Assembly (NCBI GenBank): GCA_009733775.1
Contig: WOGZ01000247.1
Location: 1-50,755, forward strand
Origin: Alectoria sarmentosa
Taxonomy: Eukaryota > Ascomycota > Lecanoromycetes > Lecanorales > Parmeliaceae
DNA length: 50,755 nucleotides
Direction: 5' to 3'
Shown here piece by piece: positions 12,245-21,322 of this stretch. Within the stretch, counting starts at the first letter, position 1, and the number at the start of each line of letters is the position of its first letter. The notes beneath the pieces are model-generated. The model was not told where the DNA came from. It saw only the letters and a list, made by a program, of their open reading frames with translations, and searched no databases. The translations under genes were made by a program, and so were the position numbers.

Positions 12245-13594
12245 ATGGCATCCTCAATATCATTAGCTTCTAACAAAGGGTTTCAAGATGCCTCTTCGTA
12301 TGACAAACATCGACCCTCCTATCCTCCTGAAGCCGTGGCTCGTTTCCTCGAGCACCTTCAAGTCAGTGGGGTGAAGGGAGCCCGCATTGTCGACCTTGCA
12401 GCAGGTACGGGCAAGTTTACGGAGTTGCTAGTGGGTAGACACGAGGATTTTGAGATTCTCGCTATGGAGCCTAATTCAGGAATGAGGAAGGAATTGGAAA
12501 AGAAGCAGTTGATGGGTGTGAAGGTTTTAGAAGGCGAGGCTATTAGAATGGCCGGAGTGGAAAGCCAGAGCGTTGATGCTGTGATTGTTGCTCAGGTGCG
12601 ACCATCAACTTCAACTGCAAGGCTATCACAAACCGCATGTGGACTTGATGCGCTGATATTGAGGCTCTTTACAGGCATTTCATTGGTAACACAACAAAGA
12701 CATTATTGTAGATTTCCTCGGGCCGTAGACGCTGATCATCCAAGGTTCGCGAACAAGAACGCACTCGAAGAGATCTACAGAGTTCTATCACCCAGTGGAG
12801 CATTTGGCATGATCTGGGTAAAGTCGTCTTATTTCTCAGCGTTCTACCTTGAAGGAGCAATGCTGACTCCGAACTGCACGCAGAACATTGAAGACTGTTT
12901 GTGCTTAATGACGAAAGGATTGATATCAATCTAGCTGACCCATTATAGACAATGCGCCAATGTCATGGAAACCCACCGCCGAATGGGAAGGAAAGCTGAA
13001 AGATATCACTTGGTCCTTTGGCAACGAGGATGTCCGCTTTCGACACGAGCAGTGGCGAAAAGTCTTCGAAACACAACTTGAGATTACACCGTTTAGCATT
13101 CAAGCAGCAGATCCCCTATTCTCACTGCCACTCGGGGAGAACTCTGTGGAGTTCAATCAATCGCTGAGTCCAGACGCTATTTGGGATAGGTATCATAGTA
13201 AGCACCCTTTCTGATCAATATCCTCTCCTACGTCCTTTGTGGAGTCTGAGGACAAATCCGAGGAGCAAGGCACACGTGTCACTGCTCCTCAAAAATGTCT
13301 TCAAAGTCAAGAACCTCTCTTCAAAGAGGAACGCTGACTCCAAAACGTGGCAGCTCTCAGCCAATTCGCTGTGCTAGAAGGACAAGAGCTAGCGGTGAGT
13401 TAATGATATGTCATCCACGTGTTCTCAAGTCTCGAAGCTTACTTCATGGGAAGGACACGAAGAAGAAGGTTTTGGAAGCAATAGAAGCGGCAGATGTCCA
13501 GAGGAATGAAAATGGGGGGTTGGAATTGCACGGACGCACTTACTTTGCCTGGACAACTGCGATTCCGGGAGTGCCGTTGAAAAGTGGTAGATAA
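12245..13594 (+). CDS. Class I SAM-dependent methyltransferase (Methyltransf_11 type)
   Basis: Exons: 12245-12595, 12675-12685, 12745-12817, 12884-12896, 12949-13197, 13354-13394 and 13454-13594. They sum to 879 nt and 292 residues. Residues 50-62, DLAAGTGKFTELL, are the SAM-binding motif I. The N-terminus SSYDKHRPSYPPEA matches fungal proteins related to yeast trans-aconitate-type methyltransferases. The region AFHWFANKNALEEIYRVL and then GMIWNIEDYNAPMSWK is restored only if two microexons of 11 and 13 nt are included; both keep the frame and are bordered by GT and AG. I chose ATG 12,245 because homologues begin just before the SYDKHRP motif. It is convergent with LSM6. The substrate is unknown and the protein is probably cytosolic. 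Nothing in the context ties it to a pathway. Confidence 0.85.
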
Positions 13595-13737
13595 ATAATG
13601 GTTGGCTTTGAACGTCTCGCTGCCTTGGTCCCAGTCCTCGAGTGAAGTAGTAGTATTGGACCAAGACTTCCACTTCCAACAGACGGTAACATCTAGCCAT
13701 GGAGTGGAATAATTGGAGACAAAAAGCGATCATGGAT

Positions 13738-14087
13738 TCATGAAGCCGAGATATACAGCACTGAGGAGAGATTAGTGGAAAAGCCCCTATAAACTTCTGA
13801 AGTAAAGCGCTACCATTATTTCCTCTCACGAAAGCCTCCCCATAAAAACGGCGCAATTTCCCATCCACGTACTCCTCTGTCTTCTCTAAAGAGATGTTCA
13901 TGTAACCGTCCACGGACATTAGGTAACCTTGAGCCACAATCTTAGTACACAGGTCTGCCATCTCCGAAATGGAACGTCTACCTCTATACTCTACTGAGCT
14001 GTTGAGTTTGACCCTGACTGGGGCTCCAATTATTTCCGTAAGGAAAGAACTGGGATCAGAGCTCCCGGAGCTTGCGCCGTTCTCCAT
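13738..14087 (-). CDS. LSM6: LSM6, U6 snRNA-associated Sm-like protein
   Basis: Minus-strand exons are 14087-13982, 13927-13814 and 13760-13738, giving 243 nt and 80 residues, the usual size for Lsm6. The Sm1 motif region reads FLTEIIGAPVRVKLNSSVEY and the Sm2 region reads EAFVRGNNVLYISAS, ending at TGA. The middle segment LMSVDGYMNISLEKTEEYV is near-diagnostic of Lsm6. The two introns are 54 and 53 nt and both interrupt conserved sequence cleanly. By family knowledge the protein joins the Lsm1-7 ring in mRNA decay and the Lsm2-8 ring on U6 snRNA. Its promoter is the 324-bp gap shared with the divergent Rad60/Esc2-like gene. Its 3' end faces the methyltransferase, 143 bp away. Confidence 0.95.
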
Positions 14088-14411
14088 CGATATCTTGGAC
14101 TGAACTTTGTGAGGGTTATACTGTGATAAGATGAGATCCGACGAGAAAAGGGCTTCAAGTTTATTGTTTTTGAGCTCGATCTGTTAGAATTATTTTGATT
14201 GCAGGCTTGTTTGATTTCTGTGTCACTGAATATCCTGGTACATAAGATACTTAAGGAAAGGTGAGGTTGTCTACAGCCGCGTCGAGACCGCGCCAAGCGC
14301 GCGGCCAGCCGCCTCGAAACTCCACGAGTCCACTGGTACTTCGTTTCTAATTTTCTTTTGTCTTGTCATTTTACCACTATCTCAACCCTCCAACAAACGG
14401 ACAGGCTCAGA
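14088..14411. promoter_or_regulatory. Bidirectional promoter region between LSM6 and the Rad60/Esc2-like gene
   Basis: A 324-bp gap separates two divergent start codons. It includes a GC-rich patch near 14,275-14,335. No specific binding site is recognised. Confidence 0.45.
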
Positions 14412-15992
14412 ATGATCGCTGAAAAGCCTTCCCAGATTGCTATGGGGCCTGCTCCACAGAAGCGATCTCTCTTCAACAAACCAAGCTGGAGCAGGCCCCA
14501 AGCCCTGAGCAATGATACTGAGCTCTTTCACCGTTCAAATCAGACCTACGTTGACCTTGCTGCTGAGGCGGAGCGTGCGCGGAAGAGGAAGCAAGCTAGG
14601 AAAGATAGAGATAGAGCCCGTCAAAATGTGATTGGAGAGCGCGCAGGCAAGAGACGGCGGGTTTCTGAGGATGAGGACGAGGACGAGGACGATGAGGACG
14701 ATGACTCTAGCAGCGATGAAAGCTCGAGTCATTCCAGCCATAAAGAGATCAAAACTGGCCCCACCCAATCCAAACATCACCGTGTTCCTTCTTCTACGAG
14801 TCTTCAAAAGCCGATACGCTCTCCAAAATCTTTACTTCAGAATTACGAAGCTGAGGTTGCGGCGAGCAAAGTAGGCCAAGAGCAAAAGCAAAAGCAAAAG
14901 CCTATGTTTTCTGACATCATCGATCTTGAAGATGAGGAAGACTCCTCAATACTAATCGGGCAAGACTCAATCTTGAAATCTACGTTCATCAGGCCTACGG
15001 CTCCTCCTGAGGATGACCAGCCAGTATCGGATGAGGAGTTTCCGGAGTTGGCTCGTCAGGCTAGGGAAATGGCCCGAAGAAAACGTCTAGCGGAAGACAT
15101 AGCATCTACAGCCGCGATCCCTCAAAATGGCCAATCGTCCTTGCACCAACGAATGCCTCCGACCTCACAGCCAGATCCAATTCTCCAAATATTGATAACC
15201 TCTAGCATCGATAATACGACCCCATTAATCGTTAGCAGAAGGTTGTCGCAGCGATTGAAGGATGCCAGACTAGCGTGGGCAAAGCGGCAAAACTTTACCA
15301 CCGATTTCACGGGCACGGTTTTTCTGACATGGCGGGGGAAGCGAGTATTTGATGTCACGACGTGCAGAAGCTTAGGTATCACTGTAGATCCGATTGGAAG
15401 GCTTTCTACTAAAGAGGGCTCGTGGGAGGAAGAGGAGGGGCAAGTTCATATGGAAGCGATGACGGCCAAAATATTGGAAGCCCACAAGAAAGCAAAGCGT
15501 AACGCGGCTACCAGTCAAGAGGACTCTGCCGCGCAGGAGGAAGCTGTGGCGGCGCAGGATCATGGAGCTGAAGTCAGGATCGTTTTGAAGACAAAGGGAC
15601 TTGACGATTTCAAGCTCCAGGTCCGGCCGGTGCTTCATCCTTTTGTGAATTTCTTACTACAATGGCTGACAAGCGTTAGTCTACTCTCGTCTCCAAGATT
15701 GTCAACGCGTTTCGTTGTCGGTATCAGATTGGTGGTGAGAAGGATGTCTTCCTATCTTTTGATGGAGAGCGATTATCGCCTGACAGCAGAATTGATGAAA
15801 CAGAGCTCAGTGATATGGACGCTCTTGAGGTTGTGAGTTATCCTTTCCGAGCTACTTGTTCCCGAGTCGTGATGCGTTTTGAGTTGTAAGACTTGTCTTG
15901 GGAGTGAAAGAACTCCTGGGACCTGTTCCGCGACTCCAATATGATCCCAAGAGAGACATTCTGACTTTGAAATCATTTAGTATTGTAGATAG
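14412..15992 (+). CDS. Rad60/Esc2/NIP45-type protein with SUMO-like domains
   Basis: Exons: 14412-15629, 15680-15832 and 15981-15992, giving 1,383 nt and 460 residues. Residues 1-250 look disordered, with a basic stretch (ARKRKQARKDRDRARQ) and an acidic Asp/Glu/Ser run at about 84-110. Residues 254-320 look like the first SUMO-like domain. A second, clearer one spans about 388-456 with VRIVLKTKGLDDFKLQVRP, GEKDVFLSFDGERLSPDSRI and DETELSDMDALEV. Both introns have a CTGAC branch site. The last exon is only 12 nt and gives the C-terminus VYCR, so it is the least certain part. ATG 14,442 is an alternative start. By family, Rad60/Esc2 binds Ubc9 or SUMO partners and supports genome stability and silencing. 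Orthology is inferred from architecture. Confidence 0.75.
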
Positions 15993-17324
15993 GCAATGTC
16001 ACACAGGAAGTGGCACTCGAAAAGGTCCATACGACCAAAATATCGGGAGGTGCAGCGGGAACCGGCCTAAGATACTTTCGATTATGGAATCTTACCAGTG
16101 TTTCAACCGCGTCACAAATCTGTCCAGAATTCTTTCCGTCCATGTCATTCACCAATCATTCAGTACTCGCTCTCAAGCATACTGATGTTTATAAATCCGT
16201 GAACATGCAAGCATCAGTGTCAAGGGTCTGCCAAAGGGGTATCACTGCTCCGATGGATTGGTGCCTTGAGAGCGGCATCATGCTGCAGGCTTCTAACCCC
16301 CATCGGCGTAACCATTTTGCAGGCCCCCAGCCTTTACGTCGTCGTCAATTGTAGATGTAGCCTACAGCAGTGCTACCAAACCACAGGCATCAAGCTTGCA
16401 AATGTCCAGCCTCAAAGCCAAAACTCGTTTCTCGATCCATGAGATATTTGCTTACTTAGCTGTTCTACGGCCGAAACTACGGCTCGGTCATGTTTTGCTC
16501 TTGCCAGAAACTTGGGTTTGAGATCCTCCAGAGGTCAATAGTTTCCATCTTCGCCAGGTATGAACCCCTCACAACTCACTACGATTGTTGACATCGTCTT
16601 GCAATCCCTCGTGTGTTCCCACCCACTGATGCACGCCCCCTGTGATCTATGAGATTTCGATCCTCATTGGTCGTTGTTGGACTGGGTCATAGAATACCGT
16701 TGTACGCCAGTATAATTAGCATAATCAAAAAGAATAGAGGATGCAATTTCTTCGCATCTGCGTCGGGTAGCCCGATATCTTATATCATTCTGGACAATAC
16801 TGAGATAGATTACATTATTTCAACATCGCCTAATAATTTAGCATTGACCGTATGACTGTGATTGGTTTTGCTAGATACTTTATAGTGTCGTGGTCGCAAT
16901 TTAAAAAGAAAAGTGAAAGTTGTTGAAAAGCATTTCCTTCCGAGTTGCTTGTAAAGAGCAAGTTCTGCTGTAGGAAGCGATATTTCATAATGTATACTTC
17001 AAATGCCGTTATAAAAATTAAATGAATTTGTTTTTGGAGCAGATACATCCAGAAGACGTTACCACTGTTTGATTACCTTTGAGGGGGCAGCGATCCGACG
17101 AAGATGCTAAGATATTGCATTCTTTTTGAATAGATAGCCCGTACTAGTTTAGTACATTAGTCCATTACGCTGAAAGTGCCAAAAAAAGTACGGCCGCCGT
17201 TCTGCCCCACTACCCCACTAAAATTTGCGGTTGACCACAAACATTCCTATCAAAAGCAAAAGCTCTCTCTTTAATACATTGAAACTCGTTCAGATCCTCA
17301 TTCAACGACATTAGTAACGCTGAC
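15993..17324. other. 1.3 kb without a convincing gene
   Basis: Open frames here are short (up to 114 codons at 16,010-16,354) and carry no motif I recognise. GC content drops after about 16,650. The stretch contains the Rad60/Esc2-like 3' region and the enolase promoter. The part before the enolase leader has an AT-richer zone at 16,690-17,040. A small non-coding RNA or a lineage-specific gene cannot be excluded. Confidence 0.5.
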
Positions 17325-17539
17325 GTAAGTGAGCCCTATCCTTCCGTGCCTCTCATCTCGATCATCTCATGCTTTGCGTTTCCTCACACCGCCTCCATAT
17401 CATCGTTCCCACTTTTTTCACTTCGAGAACACTTTGCTATTTGCTTTCGTTTAACGCCGGTCGATCGACAGCTTTAACAGCTCTTCCTTTCCTCGGATCT
17501 TGCGTCTTGCTTTTCACAGGCTAACCTCACTTTGCCCAG
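17325..17539 (+). other. Probable 5'-UTR intron of the enolase gene
   Basis: A perfect donor GTAAGT begins at 17,325. A branch-like CTAAC at 17,521 is followed by an AG at 17,538-17,539, five bases before the ATG at 17,545. An earlier acceptor, TTTTCACAG ending at 17,519, is an alternative. The interval is pyrimidine-rich. Leader introns of this size are common in strongly expressed fungal glycolytic genes. Confidence 0.5.
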
Positions 17540-17544
17540 TCAAC

Positions 17545-19100
17545 ATGGCGATCCAAAAGATCCACGCACGCTACGTCTACGACAGTCGAGGCAATCCCAC
17601 CGTGGAAGTAGATCTTGTCGACAGCACCGGATTGCACAGAAGCATTGTGCCCAGTGGCGCTAGCACAGGGAAGAAGAAAGAAGAAAGACAAAAAATGGAG
17701 GAAAGGGCTAACAGTTGAGCAGGGCAACACGAAGCATGTGAGCTGAGGGATGGCGACAAATCCAAATGGGCCGGGAAAGGAGTCCTCAAAGCCGTTGCAA
17801 ATGTTAACGAGATCCTTGGCCCTGCTGTCATCAAGGAAGGATTTGATGTGACAGACCAGGCAAAGGTCGACGAGTTCTTAAACAAACTAGATGGAACCAA
17901 GAATAAGACCAAACTGGGCGCCAATGCTATCCTCGGCGTCAGTCTGGCTGTTGCAAAGGCGGGCGCCGCGAAGAAGGTACGTCATCAGCTTTCGAGCCTT
18001 GTTCCCCTCGGTGCTGATATGTTCGCTTCGCCAAAGAACGTGCCTTTGTATGCCCACATTTCCGACCTTGCAGGGACGAAGAAGCCATATGTCTTGCCGG
18101 TTCCGTTCATGAATGTTCTCAATGGCGGATCTCATGCCGGCGGGCGTTTGGCTTTCCAAGAATTCATGATTGTACCCGCGTATGTTGATGTCTTGGGAAG
18201 CTCCGCCATGCACCTCTCCAACAACTGACCTCGTTAGTGCTGCGCCGTCTTTTAGCGAAGCAATGCGTCAAGGGAGCGAAGTTTACCAGCTGCTCAAGTC
18301 GCTCGCCAAGAAGAAGTATGGTCAATCAGCGGGCAATGTTGGTGATGAAGGTGGTGTTGCACCAGATATTCAGACCGCAGAAGAGGCTCTAGACTTGATT
18401 ACGGAGGCTATCGAGAAGGCGGGATATAAAGGGCAAGTGAAGATCGCCATGGACGTCGCATCCAGCGAGTTCTACAAAGAAGACGCAAAGAAATACGATT
18501 TGGACTTCAAGAATCCCGATAGCGACAAGAGCAAATGGATCACTTACGAGCAGCTTGCAGACATGTACAAGTCTTTGGCTAGCAATTATCCCATCGTTAG
18601 CATCGAAGATCCCTTCGCAGAAGACGACTGGGAGGCCTGGAGTTACTTCTATAAGACATCGGACTTCCAGATCGTCGGGTAAGATTCCATGGTGCTGCTT
18701 GTTCAGCTAGAGTGCTGATAGATGGACTGTTTCTAGAGACGATTTGACTGTTACCAATCCCGAATTTATCAAGAAAGCAATCGAACTGAAATCTTGTAAC
18801 GCCTTGCTGCTCAAGGTCAATCAAATTGGTACCCTTACGGAATCCATCCAGGCTGCCAAGGACGCTTATTCTGCAGGATGGGGCCTTATGGTTTCGCATC
18901 GTTCCGGGGAGACGGAAGACGTTACAATCGCGGACATTGCCGTGGGATTGCGATGCGGGCAAATCAAGACGGGGGCACCTGCCCGGTCTGAGCGTCTAGC
19001 CAAGCTGAACCAGATTCTCAGGATCGAAGAGGAGCTCAGCAAGGAGACACCAGCGGCGGTCTTTGCTGGTGAGAAATTCCGGACATCGGTCAATATTTGA
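17545..19100 (+). CDS. eno: Enolase (phosphopyruvate hydratase), intron 1 with a GG donor
   Basis: Exons: 17545-17668, 17723-17976, 18037-18179, 18238-18678 and 18737-19100, giving 1,326 nt and 441 residues, normal for enolase. Signatures in order: VYDSRGNPTVEVD, VPSGASTGQHEACELRDGD, GGSHAGGRLAFQEFMIVP, GNVGDEGGVAPDI, IEDPFAEDDWEAW, LLLKVNQIGTLTESIQAA and MVSHRSGETEDVTIADI. It converts 2-phosphoglycerate to phosphoenolpyruvate in the cytosol. To keep SGASTGQHEA, intron 1 must be 17,669-17,722. That intron has a CTAAC branch site and an AG end but begins GGAAGA, not GTAAGA; without splicing the frame stops at 17,716-17,718. Intron 2 is 60 nt with no in-frame stop. Either the donor is used as GG, or it is a sequence error or a damaged allele. 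Confidence 0.93.
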
Positions 19101-19600
19101 AGATGGGGATCTAGGCCTCCAAGAGCATGCCACAGACTACACATTCAAGCAGTCCTGTCCATGATAGTTTGAGAATTGCTTCCAAGATAGATCCAAAGCA
19201 ATAGCACAAGCAAGGATGAACATGATCATTCCGATAGTCTCATTTCCAGGCTCTCCTATTGAGCTCTTGTACTCGTGCTGTCCAGAAGTGAGCTACTTTT
19301 GAGAGAGTGATATACGGATTGTTTCCTCCACTGCGTAAGATGTCGCTTGATCTATTGGTGTCCTCGCTCTATCAAGTAGCTCACTTCTGGACGGCACGAG
19401 TAGTGTCCTCGTCAACGTCCTCTCCGCACGGCGCGCTAGTACTAAGATGTTCTTTGTCGCGCACAACATCCGTTTGTTCCAAGAGCATTACCGCCTCCAG
19501 ATTTGACAGCATCGGTCTAATAGTTTCGTCGTACACGACACTTACAGCAGCGATTCCGCTCAGCTTTACCTTTCATACTCTCATAGTATACATTGTGGAC
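19101..19600. other. Intergenic region between enolase and eIF3j
   Basis: It holds the enolase 3' region, the hairpin element at 19,270-19,402 and the eIF3j upstream region. No gene is supported; the open frame at 19,307-19,645 overlaps the hairpin and the eIF3j start. Confidence 0.5.
19270..19402. mobile_element. MITE-like hairpin element, copy 1, flanked by TA
   Basis: The left end (TACTCGTGCTGTCCAGAAG...) and the right end (...CTTCTGGACGGCACGAGTA) are inverted repeats that match over about 28 bp with one mismatch, and more loosely for about 45 bp. The outermost bases are TA on both sides, as for Tc1/mariner-type elements. A second copy of the right arm lies at 32,525-32,571. At about 130 bp it cannot encode a transposase, so it would be mobilised in trans. 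Confidence 0.75.
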
Positions 19601-20640
19601 ATGCCGCCAGCAAACCGGCGAAGAGGTTCGCAGCCCTTCACCTGATCCCCGCCACACGATTGCTGCGAGGCATTTCTGCAGTATGATTCAGTAATACTGA
19701 CGCGCAGATATTTCCCTAATGCAGATGAGGACTCTGAGGATGAGAGCTCGTCCGATTCCTCCCCTCCGGCTATTGTTCGACGATCGAAGTTCGATGATGA
19801 GGAAGATGACAGCGATGTGCGCACCGAGACAATTTTGCTACTTTTCAAAACGTCATGCTCAAAACTCTTCAGGTCCTCGATTCATGGGATGCCGCTGATG
19901 ATTCCGAAGTTGAACGTGAAAAGGCTAAAAAGGTAGCAGAGGCCAAAGCCAAGGCAGACGCCGAAGCAGCTGCAAATAAGAAGTCAAAAGCGCAGAGAAT
20001 AGAAGAGAAGAGAGTGGCTACCATGCGTAGAAAGGCGGAGGAAGAGGAGGAATCGAGTAGCGAGGAGGAGGATGAAGCGACCGCTCGCGCAAGATTACGA
20101 CAAACAGAACAGGATTCGGACCTGAAGCACGCAGAGGATATGTTTGGCAACATTGGTATCAACAAAAACCGTTCAGCTACAAATGCTATGGTGATCGCAG
20201 ATCCATCGGATCCTTCGAGCGCCATAGATCTTTCGTCGCTCCCTCTCTTCAACCCCAACACCAAGGACCAATTTCTCAAGCTGCGCGAGACCCTTACGCC
20301 CATATTGGCATCCAATTCGAAAAAGGCCCAATACACCCTTTTCATGCAAGAATTTGCCAAGCAGATAGTCAAGGACCTGCCGAGCGATCAAATCAAAAAG
20401 ATAGCTAGCGGTCTGACCACGCTGTCCAACGAGAAGATGAAGGAGGAAAAAGCAGCAGAGAAAGGCGGGAAGAAGACCAAAGCTGCCAAAAGCAAAGCGA
20501 CATTGGTAGCCAATCGTGACACGAGCTTCAAGGCGGACACAACAAGTTATGGGGCAGACGTTGACGAGTAAGTCCTCGCAATATTTTCTGAGACTTCCAG
20601 TCCTCTTCTAAAACCTCGCAGTGACGAAGACTTTATGTGA
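19601..20640 (+). CDS. HCR1: Eukaryotic translation initiation factor 3 subunit J (Hcr1)
   Basis: Exons: 19601-19625, 19725-19816, 19873-20567 and 20622-20640, giving 831 nt and 276 residues. The order is typical of fungal eIF3j: an acidic Ser/Asp/Glu N-terminus, then VLDSWDAADDSEVEREKAKK, an Ala/Lys/Glu helix rich in charged residues, LKHAEDMFGNIGI, IDLSSLPLFNPNTKDQF, YTLFMQEFAKQIVKDLPSDQ, and the Lys-rich tail ending DDEDFM. The last exon has 19 nt and restores the acidic DDEDFM terminus found in the family. The first exon is 25 nt; its donor GTTCGC is weak, so the very N-terminus is the least certain part. By family the subunit sits near the ribosomal decoding centre and also helps 20S pre-rRNA processing. 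Confidence 0.92.
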
Positions 20641-21322
20641 ACATTGTCAAGTCAGCCACAGGCAGATTTTTCGACGAGTCATATCTTGTAAAAGATACCA
20701 GCAATCCCATTCAGCAAAGCGTTACCAGCTTTGGGCATGCAAGGCTTCGTTGTGTGACTGAAAATAACCCTCCGTGTTGCTTTGGGCGTCCGAGAAGACC
20801 AGCGTCCCTCCTCTGCGAGAAGAGAAGGCTTCATGCATTTGTTGACACGTGGAAGAAGGATGCAAGTCAAAGGAGTTGAGATTCATGAATATGATACGCC
20901 ACAGTAGAAATACATGACTTCTATCTGTCTCAACGCTAGCAGCTTCTTGAATTTTATCATGATGAGTGAGCACGAGCCGCCTCTGCGGTGTAGCACTTTA
21001 TCAATAGCACTTAATACCCAGCATCAAGGATGATGAAGTCTGACAATGTGCAAAACCACGCGAGCCACGTTCGCTGTCACGGCAGGGATGTGAAAGGCCG
21101 CGCAGAAATTAATGGAGGCACCCCCCCTCCTCCAAACTCCAACTCCAATTTTCGCTCAAATCCTGCCTTAACTTGTCATTCACCCCAATGGTGTTCGTAT
21201 TTTCCCCTCCTTACAGACTCTTCCCTCTTCCCATCGTTTTGAGGCCTGCTGTTTCCGCCCGAAGTACCGAGCCAAGGGTCCCATAGCGGATAACGTCCGA
21301 CCTACCAGTCACGGTGTGACAT
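20641..21322. other. Intergenic region between eIF3j and the kinase
   Basis: About 680 bp with no supported gene. It has a C-rich tract near 21,120-21,130 and pyrimidine-rich sequence near 21,180-21,240, consistent with a kinase promoter and leader. Frames at 20,637-20,879 and 21,030-21,242 have no recognisable motif. Confidence 0.5.

Noticed and set aside
16010..16354. 114-codon open frame after the Rad60/Esc2-like gene
   Set aside because: No recognisable domain, no clear intron structure, and it lies within the probable 3' region.
17545..19100. Enolase as a pseudogene because of the stop at 17,716
   Set aside because: All other exons and conserved motifs are intact, and the stop lies inside an intron with a good branch site and acceptor; only the donor is odd.
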